Source: Lachnospiraceae bacterium
GTDB taxonomy: Bacteria > Bacillota > Clostridia > Lachnospirales > Lachnospiraceae
NCBI GenBank assembly: GCA_017540265.1
Contig: JAFYBJ010000063.1
Coordinates: 1 to 43,406, forward strand
Length of the DNA stretch: 43,406 nt
Direction of reading: 5' to 3'
Shown piece after piece: positions 1 to 8,408 of the stretch. Position 1 is the stretch's first letter, and the number at the start of each line of letters is the position of its first letter. The notes below the pieces were generated by a model. It saw nothing but the letters and a program-made list of their open reading frames with translations. It had not been told where the DNA came from and ran no database searches. The translations under genes and the position numbers were made by a program.

Positions 1-759
1 ATCCTTAACATTGATCGTTACTTCTTTGCTCTCTCCCTTATACTCTACCTTTACCTTCGCTGTACCTTCCTTCTTTGCGGTAACAACGCCGGACTTCTTA
101 TTTACGCCTGCAAACTTCTTTCCGTCAACGAGAGTGAACTTAGCTCCGTAAACAACCTTGCCGCCAAGTGTAACGTCGATCTTCTTCTGTTCCTTAACCT
201 GAAGGGTCATTGAAGGAACTACATAAACCTCATCATCATCGCCTACGTGTACAGCGATCTCGGCCTTTACTGAAGGCTTATCAAGAGTGGTTATGCTTAT
301 CTTCGCATCGCCCTTGCCGATAGCGGAAACGTTTCCGCTGTTGTCAACGTTTACTACCTTTACATCGCTTGTGGTCCATACAACAAACTTATCATCAACC
401 TTAGCCTTACCGTTTTCCTGATTCTCAGCAGTATAAACCGCGTCAACCTTTACTTTCTGACCTGCAACAAGTGCAAGGCTGTCATAAGATACGCTTATCT
501 TTGCGATGTTTGAATTGAAGCCTTCGGGAACAACGACTACATCTTCAGTTGCGCTGTTCTCTGAAGTGCTGTTCTCAGATGCATCATTCTCAGAAGCATC
601 ATTTGCAGATGCATCTGCTGCTGCAGCCTCAGCTGCATAAGCTGTCAGGACTCCCGCAAGTCCGGACACGCCAAAAACTTCCGTCGAAAGCATTGCAGCT
701 GTCAGTGCCGCAACGATGCCACGACGAAAGGCGCCTTTTTTAAAAAAGCCTTTCTTCAT
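1..759 (-). CDS. Secreted Ig-like (Big_2) domain protein, partial
   Basis: The reading frame is open to the left edge, giving 253 residues of a longer protein. It starts MKKGFFKKGAFRRG, followed by a hydrophobic segment (about residues 15-40) ending AYAAEA, a typical signal peptide. A low-complexity linker of Asn-Asp-Ala-Ser-Glu units follows (about 45-70). Two Ig-like modules follow (about 73-165 and 166-253) with the Big_2 pattern W-x-S-D-x-x-V-x-x-V-x-x-x-G-x-V-x-A and K-S-G-V-V-T-A-K-x-x-G. Such domains occur in surface adhesins and wall proteins of Firmicutes; the exact role is unknown because the C-terminus is missing. The start is set by AAAGGAGG 8 bases before the ATG. Codon use is strongly biased (Lys nearly always AAG), suggesting high expression. 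Confidence 0.85.
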   Translation of the reverse strand, partial: MKKGFFKKGAFRRGIVAALTAAMLSTEVFGVSGLAGVLTAYAAEAAAADASANDASENDASENSTSENSATEDVVVVPEGFNSNIAKISVSYDSLALVAGQKVKVDAVYTAENQENGKAKVDDKFVVWTTSDVKVVNVDNSGNVSAIGKGDAKISITTLDKPSVKAEIAVHVGDDDEVYVVPSMTLQVKEQKKIDVTLGGKVVYGAKFTLVDGKKFAGVNKKSGVVTAKKEGTAKVKVEYKGESKEVTINVKD

Positions 760-923
760 CTCTTATCCTCCTTTTACCGGATCAAAAATCATTTTTGGAT
801 CGATCTGCCTGTTTTCATCCCCGCTTGTACCTTTCTTTCCTGCAGTTCACTTCCATGTGCCGTGCAAAAAAATAAATAAGATACAAAAGAAAACAGAACA
901 GTTCTCCCCTGTTGCCGCAAAAT

Positions 924-952
924 ATTGTACAACTCAGTTTTCAGGATGTCAA
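924..952 (-). promoter_or_regulatory. Sigma-A promoter of the Ig-like protein gene
   Basis: On the minus strand TTGACA (952-947), a 17-base spacer and TACAAT (929-924) form a near-consensus promoter directed at the gene starting at 759. The predicted transcript begins near 917, giving a leader of about 158 bases. A 12-base palindrome CCGGGATCCCGG lies at 954-965, just upstream of the -35 box and next to the end of the preceding gene; it could be an operator or part of a weak terminator. Confidence 0.65.
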
Positions 953-978
953 CCCGGGATCCCGGAAGCGAAACATTT

Positions 979-2037
979 TCAGATCTTATGGCGGTGCATT
1001 TCCACAGGCTCATATTTATCCATGAAATCGTGGCCCAAACGTATCTTTTCATCCGCAAAGGTCACTGCCCCCAGCTCCGTATAAACAGAAATGATCTTTG
1101 AAAAATGAATGTTTTTAAAGAAACCTAACAATTCCATAGGCACAGCAGCGTCAAAGCAGGAAACAAAGGGAAATTCTTTCCTGTAATCGAGGGCATCCCT
1201 CGGATGGGGCTTTATGAAAGCAGCGTTATCACTTCCATACTCTTTTAAAAGATCCTCCATTATCCGCCTTCTCGTATCCATATCGCTTAAAGGATCCGAT
1301 AAGATAAGCACCGCATTCCCGCCTGCAGAGAGTGCTTTTTCTTCTATGTCTTTCTTGTTTTCCACAAATACCGTAAGTAAAAGCTCCTTTTCATCATCCT
1401 TAAGCCGTTTCCATAAGGGCGCTCTGGGAACTTCCTTATATTTTTTATGATCGTATTTAAGAACGGACCTGTCATTTATCTCCATATCGATGCAATATCT
1501 CGCATAACCGTTTTCAATAAAGATAAGTCCCATGGCAGCAAAAAAAGTCTTAAGCCCAAAGTGGCCCGCATTGCTTATCCTTGCCATGTCCAATGTCTTT
1601 AAGCAGTCAAGACCGTCCTCCAGGGCATGATAATATATATGATGTGTATTGAGATAATTTCCTATGGGATCCGTATCGCAGAATACGTAGATATCCTTAA
1701 AATCCCTCATGTCCACGGGGACAAAGGGTTCTTCCAGTTCACCGAAACGCTTTGTAAAGCGTATACGCTGCAGCATATTAAGAACAATATTTCCTTTATC
1801 CTTCTTAAGTTCGGTAAGTTCCGGAAAATGATCTTCCCTCTTTTCGTCAAATTCAAGAACATCGGAAAAAAAACCTGTCGCAAGCGCTCTGTCCTTTAAA
1901 CCCTTAAAATCATTGGACATAAGGCTTAAGACCAGGACCGCATCCTCTGATCCCCCTTCCTCCCTGAGCTTAAACTCCTTAAGGAAAGTGATCAGCACAT
2001 GATAAAAAGTATGGCAGATATATATCCTGTCATGCAT
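979..2037 (-). CDS. Glycosyltransferase resembling GT52/sialyltransferase group
   Basis: A 352-residue soluble protein and the last gene of the polysaccharide operon. It begins IYICHTFYHVLITFLKEF, resembling the N-terminus of GT52 and related CMP-sugar transferases that scan 'histories' of transferred sugars. Two features support the group: an acidic-Gly motif YYHALEDGLD (about residues 136-145) and a KPHPRD motif (about 272-277). The latter resembles the HP motif that binds the CMP-sugar in bacterial sialyltransferases and polysialyltransferases. The acceptor and donor cannot be read from the sequence, and no sialic acid synthesis genes are in the window, so sialic acid transfer is not established. 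It overlaps the preceding gene by 8 bases, consistent with translational coupling. Confidence 0.6.
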   Translation of the reverse strand: MHDRIYICHTFYHVLITFLKEFKLREEGGSEDAVLVLSLMSNDFKGLKDRALATGFFSDVLEFDEKREDHFPELTELKKDKGNIVLNMLQRIRFTKRFGELEEPFVPVDMRDFKDIYVFCDTDPIGNYLNTHHIYYHALEDGLDCLKTLDMARISNAGHFGLKTFFAAMGLIFIENGYARYCIDMEINDRSVLKYDHKKYKEVPRAPLWKRLKDDEKELLLTVFVENKKDIEEKALSAGGNAVLILSDPLSDMDTRRRIMEDLLKEYGSDNAAFIKPHPRDALDYRKEFPFVSCFDAAVPMELLGFFKNIHFSKIISVYTELGAVTFADEKIRLGHDFMDKYEPVEMHRHKI

Positions 2038-3313
2038 TTTTCTTCACCATATCCTCGTATATCCAGAGCAGCATCTTCGCATTAGCCGTCCTGTCATGAG
2101 TAAGCCTCGCCCTGGCTGCGGCATTTTCACCCAAAAGTGATGCATATACACTGTCATCAAAAATATCAAGTATGGCATCCGCGAGCGCATCCTCATCGCC
2201 GAAAGAAACAAGCCTCGCCTCTTTTTTATCTTCAGCAAGGGAAGGTATCCCGCCCGATATACAGGATACCGAAGGAACTCCAAGCAGCATTGCTTCACCA
2301 AGTGAATTCGGAGAATTTTCAACCGCGGAGGGCAGCACGAAAACATTTGCATCCAGATATTCCTTCTTCATCTGTTCTGCGGACAGCGGTCCCGTAAAGA
2401 TCACGTGTCCCGAAAGACCATTCTCATCTATGAGTTCCTTCAGATATTTTCCGTATGCCGGAAGCTTTAATCTGTCTTTTACGGATGAGCCCCTCACCAC
2501 ATCATCTCCGGCCACCCTGAGCATGACATCCGGATAAGCTTCCGCCACTTTCTTTAAACTCTTTAACAGAAAATGAAGTCCCTTAAGCGGGATATTCCCC
2601 TGTGATACAAATATGGAAAAAGGGGTGCAGCCCTCAGGTCTCCACCTTCCTTCGTAAAAACACGGGCGAAGGGTTTCATTTAAGCTGTAACATACCGCGC
2701 TCCTGTTTCTTTCCTTTACGAACTTTTCGTCGAAATCAGTACGCACGCAGAAATAAAATGCATTCTGCACCGTAAAAGCTTCCATTTCGGCGCGCTTCTT
2801 ATATTTTTCTTTCTGTTTCTTAAGGCCGTCACCCTTTATCACATCCCTGAAGGTGTTATCTGAGATCACACTCTCCGGCAGTCCCGCAAGATAATTCTTC
2901 TCACATTCCTCCATGAGCCCCTGCATATGGATTATGGCTTTTTTCTTCCATTCCTCAACTCTTATAAGTGCTTTCGCATGCGGAAATTCCGTACCGAATA
3001 CATGTATCACATCCGGCCTGTATTCCTCGCATATAAGCCCCAGCGATGATTCAAGGCCTGCATCGTATACCTCCGGATGATTCATGTCTTCATAGAAGGC
3101 AAAAAACCTTACTTCCTCTTTTTTCCCTTTCAGTATGCCGCTCTTTACCATATCCTCACGCGGCACGGGAAATGCAAAAGCTATCTCGACGCCCTCCGCA
3201 TCTTTTAATGCTTCGTAGGCGCCGGCTACCCAGCCTTCCTTATTGTGCCCCTTTATTCCCAGGGCTTCCGCAAACATCGCGGGCATCATATTGCAAAGCC
3301 ATAATATCTTCAT
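2030..3313 (-). CDS. GT4-family glycosyltransferase
   Basis: A 427-residue GT-B fold transferase. The N-terminal domain starts MKILWLCNMMPAMFAEALG. The C-terminal half has the GT4 hallmarks: FVSQGNIPLKGLHFLLKSL (donor-domain start), FTGPLSAEQMKKEYLDANVF, and the EX7E-like region PNSLGEAMLLGVPSVSCISG, where the Glu residues contact the nucleotide sugar. Members retain anomeric configuration and usually add hexoses to a lipid-linked repeat unit at the cytoplasmic membrane face. It lies 3 bases after the GT2 gene at 3317 and overlaps the next gene by 8 bases, so it belongs to the polysaccharide operon. The sugar specificity is unknown. Confidence 0.85.
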   Translation of the reverse strand: MKILWLCNMMPAMFAEALGIKGHNKEGWVAGAYEALKDAEGVEIAFAFPVPREDMVKSGILKGKKEEVRFFAFYEDMNHPEVYDAGLESSLGLICEEYRPDVIHVFGTEFPHAKALIRVEEWKKKAIIHMQGLMEECEKNYLAGLPESVISDNTFRDVIKGDGLKKQKEKYKKRAEMEAFTVQNAFYFCVRTDFDEKFVKERNRSAVCYSLNETLRPCFYEGRWRPEGCTPFSIFVSQGNIPLKGLHFLLKSLKKVAEAYPDVMLRVAGDDVVRGSSVKDRLKLPAYGKYLKELIDENGLSGHVIFTGPLSAEQMKKEYLDANVFVLPSAVENSPNSLGEAMLLGVPSVSCISGGIPSLAEDKKEARLVSFGDEDALADAILDIFDDSVYASLLGENAAARARLTHDRTANAKMLLWIYEDMVKKNA

Positions 3314-3316
3314 GAT

Positions 3317-4108
3317 CTATCTTCCGGATATCCTGTAAATAAACGCCTTCAGTTTGTGATACAGTCCAGAAAAAGTCCTGCTTCCTGCAAGAAGTTCCCT
3401 TAAGGGCTGCAGTGTGAGGATCATTAAAAGCCTGTATCTGTACACTTTGTTTCCCAGATATTTCTTTGTTATCAGCCTGTGTTCATAAGCAGAACGTTTC
3501 CTGTTTATCTCATCCTCGGAAAATCCCCCGCCCTCATAATCACTTACCGTAAAAGGCATGTGTATCGTCCTGGCACCGTCCCTGTATACGCAGCGAAGGA
3601 AGTGCTCATAATCAGCCCTTATTTTGTAAGACAGATCGAAAGGTGTTTCCTTTTTTAAAAGCTCCGCTTTGTAAAAGCAGGCCTGGTGACAGGGCACGTT
3701 TCCGTAGCAGACCCTGTCGGTAAGCTTATCCGGATAAACATCCGTACTGTCCTGTTCTCTTCTGTAAAGATTCCCGTAATATATATCCGCTCTGTGTTCA
3801 CTCATGAACTGTGCAGTCTTTTCAAGCACTTCACCTGACGCAAACCTGTCGCCCGCATTCAGAAAAATGATATATTCGCCCTGAGCCTCCTTTACGGCCT
3901 CATTCATTCCGTCATATATGGAGCGGTCTTTTTTTCTGACAAGCTTTATCTTATCCGAAACCGGCAATTCTAAGATACTCCCGTCGGTCGACCCCCCGTC
4001 CTTGATTATTATCTCAAGGTCCTTAAAATCCTGGGTCAGCACCGAGTGAACTGTCTTTTTTAATTCTGCACCGGCATTTAATGTAACTGTGATCACCGAA
4101 AAAAGCAT
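3317..4108 (-). CDS. GT2-family glycosyltransferase
   Basis: A 263-residue GT-A transferase beginning MLFSVITVTLNAGAELKKTV, with IKDGGSTDGS (about 35-44) and the metal-binding region IIFLNAGDRF (about 79-88, a variant of DxD). The family inverts the donor linkage and builds lipid-linked repeat units. I place the start at 4108 rather than an ATG 36 bases upstream: AAGGGG lies 9 bases before 4108, the conserved strand SVITVTLN begins right there, and the longer form would overlap the preceding gene by 32 bases. With this start the gene follows the EpsG-like gene by 4 bases. The sugar and acceptor are not predictable. Confidence 0.85.
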   Translation of the reverse strand: MLFSVITVTLNAGAELKKTVHSVLTQDFKDLEIIIKDGGSTDGSILELPVSDKIKLVRKKDRSIYDGMNEAVKEAQGEYIIFLNAGDRFASGEVLEKTAQFMSEHRADIYYGNLYRREQDSTDVYPDKLTDRVCYGNVPCHQACFYKAELLKKETPFDLSYKIRADYEHFLRCVYRDGARTIHMPFTVSDYEGGGFSEDEINRKRSAYEHRLITKKYLGNKVYRYRLLMILTLQPLRELLAGSRTFSGLYHKLKAFIYRISGR

Positions 4109-4112
4109 ATCT

Positions 4113-5195
4113 CTATATCCCCTTGAATACACGGAAAGCTTCACTCCCGTATGTAAGCCATGTATGGTAAGGCAGTATCTTTACCGTTTCGCCAAAAGCC
4201 TTCCATAAAAATACCGCAAAATACAAACCTGCTGCTGCATATATAAAACCTTTTACATATTTCCTGTTTATCTTTTGTACAGCCTCAGGGATAAGGAACA
4301 GCTGGCTTACACCCAACAGATATCCTATCCTTGATAAAAACGGCACAAAGGAAAAACAGATATACAGAACAAGTGCCGCCGTATTCATATTAAAATACAG
4401 CCCTTCTTTTATCCCGCAGGACAAACACAGGATAAGCACTGCCGCGCAGCGTATTATGTTCACAATGCTGATCCCCCCTCCCGCAAGTGCCTCGGGATCA
4501 TTTAAATATGAGGGATAAAGTCTTATGAATATTTCCATATATCTGTCAGCGAACAATAAACCGCTTATGCCCAGTAATGCAAGCGCCGCATAATGATATC
4601 TTCCCCATTTCATGTGGCATACCGGATACATGGGAAGCACAAGCAGCGCTGTCTTATGAAAAAGCGCTGCCGCAAACACGGCGATCACGAATTTACCGTA
4701 CTGCCTGTTCTGTACAAAACGCAGGCTCCAGAATAATACGGAAAGCGCCATATAATAGCGGACCGTATTATAGGTCTGGAAATACAAGCCAAAAAGCATG
4801 AGCAGAAGAAAACTTTCCGCAAAATATCCACTCTGTTCATAAAGTGCCCGCAGGAAGAAAAACACCGTCACTGCGGAGAATACGGCAAATATCACCAGGA
4901 AATACTCACCGTCAAGGAAAGCGTAGATCCCGCGTACAACAAGATTAAACCCTTCCTCCGTCACAACATAATTGCCCACATTTGCATCGTGGAAATGTTC
5001 AATATACGTGCTGTAATCATTCCCCGTATATATACGCAATGCCGCAGGCAGCCACAGCAAAAAGAACAATGCGGTAAGAAGTATCCTGTCCTTTACACGA
5101 TCCTCCATCCCGCAGGAGAGCACGCCCCCCTTTATATTACGGGCGGTTAAAAACGAGATAAGAACTATGAGACTGTAAAATATCACCCCGCTCAC
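4113..5195 (-). CDS. EpsG-like polysaccharide polymerase, membrane protein
   Basis: A 360-residue protein with about 9-10 hydrophobic segments. It has the EpsG family signature near its N-terminus: an Arg (54) followed by YTGNDYSTYIEHF (56-68), then TEEGFNLVVRGIY (79-91). EpsG proteins act as Wzy-type polymerases that join repeat units in the membrane in Gram-positive exopolysaccharide systems. The start overlaps the preceding GT2 gene's... downstream neighbour arrangement by an ATGA-type 4-base overlap at 5192-5195, showing tight coupling. Family assignment is good. The polymerase role is by analogy with other EpsG and Wzy proteins. Confidence 0.75.
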   Translation of the reverse strand: MSGVIFYSLIVLISFLTARNIKGGVLSCGMEDRVKDRILLTALFFLLWLPAALRIYTGNDYSTYIEHFHDANVGNYVVTEEGFNLVVRGIYAFLDGEYFLVIFAVFSAVTVFFFLRALYEQSGYFAESFLLLMLFGLYFQTYNTVRYYMALSVLFWSLRFVQNRQYGKFVIAVFAAALFHKTALLVLPMYPVCHMKWGRYHYAALALLGISGLLFADRYMEIFIRLYPSYLNDPEALAGGGISIVNIIRCAAVLILCLSCGIKEGLYFNMNTAALVLYICFSFVPFLSRIGYLLGVSQLFLIPEAVQKINRKYVKGFIYAAAGLYFAVFLWKAFGETVKILPYHTWLTYGSEAFRVFKGI

Positions 5196-5995
5196 AGGCT
5201 CTTTCCTTTCTCTATCCCTTTTTTCATAAGCTTAAGTGCAGCTCCCGGCGTGATCTCATTACACATTATCTTTTTCTTTGTATATACAAAACGCAGCGCC
5301 CATATATATGCAGCACTGCCGTAAAGGAAATGATAAAGCACGCCTCTGTCAAAGAAGAATTTTTCATTATATCCGGTAAACCATGTAGAGGGTCTTGATA
5401 TCTCTTCGCCTATCACTTCAGGCCTGGCCACACATTTTAAACCTCTTCTTATGCAGTCCGTGAAAAACAGGCTGTCCTCACCGTTTGAATAGGGCGCTCC
5501 CCCTCCGAAAAGAAGCGAAAAAGAAACCTTCGCTTTTCTCAGGGATGAAAGCCTTGCAGCTGCCGCATAGGCAGGGTACCTTCCGCAGTTAAAGGCAAAA
5601 ACCCTTTTTCTTTTTTCCGTCCAATAAGTACGCCTGGCCTCATTGACCTTTACGTTAAAAAATATAATATCTGCCGTCTCTTCCTCAAATGCCTTTTTTA
5701 TTTTATCTGCATAACCGTCCGTATATACTATATCTTCATCAGAAAAAAGTACGAGCGGACGCTGTGCCTTTTCAAGCGCAAGATTTCTTGATCTTCCCAC
5801 CCCTTTTTCGTTCCGTTCATATACACGCGTAAAGCACCCCGAAGAAAGCTTTAATTCCTTTTCCCCTTCTCTTCCGCACTGGTTTACAAGCACGGCATCC
5901 GTCTGCACCTTCATCTTTTTTAAGAGGGTTTCCGGATCCGCATTCACTGCCGATATCAGGAGTTCCGGCTCTTTTATCCTTTCGGGACTATTCAT
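5192..5995 (-). CDS. Glycosyltransferase family 2-like (GT-A) protein
   Basis: A 267-residue protein with the pattern of a GT-A group related to GT2: ELLISAVNAD at the start, VLVNQCG, then GVGRSRNLALEKAQ and the acidic metal site LFSDEDIVY (about 82-90). A late NGEDSLFF motif matches the catalytic ED region of GT2 enzymes. I prefer the ATG at 5995, next to the conserved first strand, over two ATGs upstream (6040, 6058) that overlap the preceding gene and lack a clear ribosome site. The ribosome site at 5995 is also weak (AGAAG about 13 bases away), so the start is uncertain. It is part of the polysaccharide operon. Confidence 0.7.
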   Translation of the reverse strand: MNSPERIKEPELLISAVNADPETLLKKMKVQTDAVLVNQCGREGEKELKLSSGCFTRVYERNEKGVGRSRNLALEKAQRPLVLFSDEDIVYTDGYADKIKKAFEEETADIIFFNVKVNEARRTYWTEKRKRVFAFNCGRYPAYAAAARLSSLRKAKVSFSLLFGGGAPYSNGEDSLFFTDCIRRGLKCVARPEVIGEEISRPSTWFTGYNEKFFFDRGVLYHFLYGSAAYIWALRFVYTKKKIMCNEITPGAALKLMKKGIEKGKSL

Positions 5996-6005
5996 TTTTT
6001 TATTA

Positions 6006-6896
6006 TTATCTTCTGTCAATTTTTCCGTAATAAAGCGCATGAAGTGACGCATCCGCATCTTTTATCACATATGCCTTTGCCGTACGTCCCTTTATCTTCT
6101 CATCCTCTATCTGTCTTGATACAAGGCCCGAAGCAGTACCTGCTTTAATGTAAAAAATATCATCATCTGAAGCTCCCGCCGCTTCCAGATTCGCCTTCAG
6201 GGCCTCTTCCCTTTCCTTTATCAGATCCGTATAATGCCCGTTATCCTTAAACTCGGCGCCTGACGCGCTTATACCAAGATATCGTTCAAGATCTCCTTCA
6301 AGGTATATTCCGTCATCACAGGCTGCTTTCCATAAAGCAAGAAGTATGCCGGCTGCCATCCCGATAAGTGCTCCGATAAACGCCCATCTAAGATAATATC
6401 CGTTCACCTTAAGCTCTGCGGCTTCTTCCCTGCTGAAAGCTTCTATCGAATCAAAACCTTCCGTCGAAAGTCCGAATTCCAAAAGCGCCTCTGATACAGC
6501 ATCCTGGTAAGCTTCGGCTTTTTCCTTTGTCTTACCGTCGGCATATACGTGTATTATCCTTATATCACTCATTGTAGGGATGACCAGGGCAGCTTTTATC
6601 TCCTCTAAATCGCAGCCGGCATATTTTGCGGCTCTTCCCGCTATTCTTTCCGAAGCGAGCACATCATTCCAGGTGTAGTCATTATAGTAATGCTTCACCT
6701 CATCATCCCCTTCGGTAAAATGAAGATAATACATCGCATCGGATCTGTACATCTTTTCGGGATGCATAAGCTTAACCCTTATGATATCTGCCAGCAAAAA
6801 CAGCACGGTGCCAAAGACCATGCCGCAGATGACATACTTAAAAAGCTTTTTTTTATAAAGCAGTATAAATCTTTTAAGATCAAATCCCGTCTTCAT
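6006..6896 (-). CDS. Wzz-like polysaccharide copolymerase (chain-length type)
   Basis: A 296-residue protein with the topology of polysaccharide copolymerases. It has a basic N-terminus, TM1 (about 21-39), an extracytoplasmic segment of about 130 residues, TM2 (about 170-189) and a cytoplasmic tail of about 105 residues. The external segment includes YADGKTKEKAEAYQDAVSEA, resembling the KDPELAAEIANA-type region of Wzz/CapA proteins that precedes TM2. These proteins control chain length with the Wzy polymerase and, in Gram-positives, often pair with a tyrosine kinase; no kinase gene is present here. The long tail is not a Walker-containing kinase domain. It starts by a TAATG overlap with the sugar transferase gene. 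Confidence 0.7.
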   Translation of the reverse strand: MKTGFDLKRFILLYKKKLFKYVICGMVFGTVLFLLADIIRVKLMHPEKMYRSDAMYYLHFTEGDDEVKHYYNDYTWNDVLASERIAGRAAKYAGCDLEEIKAALVIPTMSDIRIIHVYADGKTKEKAEAYQDAVSEALLEFGLSTEGFDSIEAFSREEAAELKVNGYYLRWAFIGALIGMAAGILLALWKAACDDGIYLEGDLERYLGISASGAEFKDNGHYTDLIKEREEALKANLEAAGASDDDIFYIKAGTASGLVSRQIEDEKIKGRTAKAYVIKDADASLHALYYGKIDRR

Positions 6897-8374
6897 TAAC
6901 GTCTCTTCTTTTTGGTATTCCTGTTTACAGCAGCCTTTTGCAGGTCTTCGTCGCTGATAAAAGGAATAAAACCTGTCTCGCTCCCCGCAGCATTCCCCTC
7001 TTCTTCATCAACCGCAGTCACCTGTCCGTTATCAACACCCTCTGTGGCATCAGGTTCAAAGATAACCTTAAGCGTTAAGAGCATGAGCTTTAAATCCAGC
7101 CATACGGAATAATTTTCAATATAGGTAAGATCCAGCTTCAGCTTGTCATAGGGCGTTGTATTGTATTTCCCGTATACCTGGGCATAGCCTGCAAGTCCGG
7201 CCTTTACCTTTGTCCTGAATATAAACTCCGGCATGAGTTCAGTATACTGTTCTATGATCTCCGGTCTCTCGGGCCTAGGACCTATAAAACTCATCTCACC
7301 CTTCAATATATTGAACAGCTGGGGCAGCTCATCAAAACGTATCTTCCTTATGACCCTGCCCACGGGAGTGATCCTTGAATCACCCTTTGACGCAAGCCTT
7401 GCCACACCGTCTTTTTCCGCATCAACGCGCATGCTGCGGAATTTCAGTATCTTAAAATGCTTCCCGCCTTCGGTGACCCTTACCTGCTTATATAATACCG
7501 GTCCGCCATCACTGCACTTTACAAGCACCGCCGTTACCAGCATGAAAGGTGACGCGATCACAAGCAGCAAAAGCGAGCATACGATATCTATAAGTCTTTT
7601 TACCGCCCTCTGCTCCACGGTAAGTGCATATTCCCTGATCAGATATATGGGAGTGTCAAAGATATGCATCTCATCCGTGCCCTTTATGAGAACATCGGGT
7701 ATCTTCGGCATTATATACACGCGCATGGAACGTCCGTAACAGTATTTGAGAAGGAGATTTCTCTCCCTTGTGGGTATATCCCACAGGATAAGTCCGTCGT
7801 AACGCTTTTCTGCTTCTTCCGTTATAGCCTCTACTCCCTCGGATATCTTCATGCATTTACATATATTGTATTTATCCGGCCTGCTCTCAAATTTCCGCAT
7901 TATACTTTTTGCCGATCTCTTTCCCGAGACTAATAAAAGGTCTCTCGGAGGGAATAAGACCGAGTAAACACCCTGGCTGAGTGCCGTCCATATTCCCGTC
8001 CAGACCACCTGTGCGGCAAAAAGCATAAAAAGCGGTCCTACATAAAGTATCAGCTTCGTATACATTAAGGACAGAACGGCGTAGATTATAAGATCCGTTC
8101 CCAGAGTTGAAAATATCTGTGAAAAAAACACTTCCCAGGCTTTGAGATAGCCGATCCTCATGCCGCCATACATCCGCGACACCAGTATAAGTATGATCGC
8201 ATATACCGCGATCAAAAGCAGGTCACCCTTTATCCAGAAGCGCAGCTGCTTTAATTCAAACATGGGTTTATAGCATTTAAACCAAATATAAGCAAAGCCC
8301 GCCGTCTGAACGGCCAGCCCTATAAGAGAAAGAAACAGCAATATTATCCTTCTTGCGCTCTCAAAACGTTTCAT
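6896..8374 (-). CDS. Undecaprenyl-phosphate sugar phosphotransferase
   Basis: A 492-residue polyisoprenyl-phosphate hexose-1-phosphate transferase of the WcaJ/CpsE type, which starts repeat-unit assembly by loading the first sugar phosphate on undecaprenyl phosphate. The N-terminal half has about four membrane segments (10-130) and a nucleotide-binding-like domain (about 145-245). The catalytic domain runs from about 255 with the re-entrant hydrophobic segment, GGPVLYKQVRV, FKILKFRSM, the DELPQLFNILKGEMSFIGPRP core (348-368) and LAGYAQVYGKY. A variable 55-residue tail rich in Glu, then Lys/Arg, ends the protein. The initial sugar (glucose, galactose or other) cannot be read from the motifs. 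The gene is separated by 34 bases from the GT2 gene before it. Confidence 0.9.
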   Translation of the reverse strand: MKRFESARRIILLFLSLIGLAVQTAGFAYIWFKCYKPMFELKQLRFWIKGDLLLIAVYAIILILVSRMYGGMRIGYLKAWEVFFSQIFSTLGTDLIIYAVLSLMYTKLILYVGPLFMLFAAQVVWTGIWTALSQGVYSVLFPPRDLLLVSGKRSAKSIMRKFESRPDKYNICKCMKISEGVEAITEEAEKRYDGLILWDIPTRERNLLLKYCYGRSMRVYIMPKIPDVLIKGTDEMHIFDTPIYLIREYALTVEQRAVKRLIDIVCSLLLLVIASPFMLVTAVLVKCSDGGPVLYKQVRVTEGGKHFKILKFRSMRVDAEKDGVARLASKGDSRITPVGRVIRKIRFDELPQLFNILKGEMSFIGPRPERPEIIEQYTELMPEFIFRTKVKAGLAGYAQVYGKYNTTPYDKLKLDLTYIENYSVWLDLKLMLLTLKVIFEPDATEGVDNGQVTAVDEEEGNAAGSETGFIPFISDEDLQKAAVNRNTKKKRR

Positions 8375-8408
8375 GATTATATCATTTCAATTATAACACA
8401 AACGCGCA

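Noticed and set aside
760-923. c-di-GMP or other known riboswitch in the Ig-like protein leader
   Set aside because: I looked for the conserved core of GEMM-type and other common riboswitches on the minus strand and did not find them.
5948-5956. GCCGATAT on the plus strand, resembling a SigD -10
   Set aside because: It lies within a glycosyltransferase gene, points against all local genes and has no TAAA-like element 15 bases upstream.
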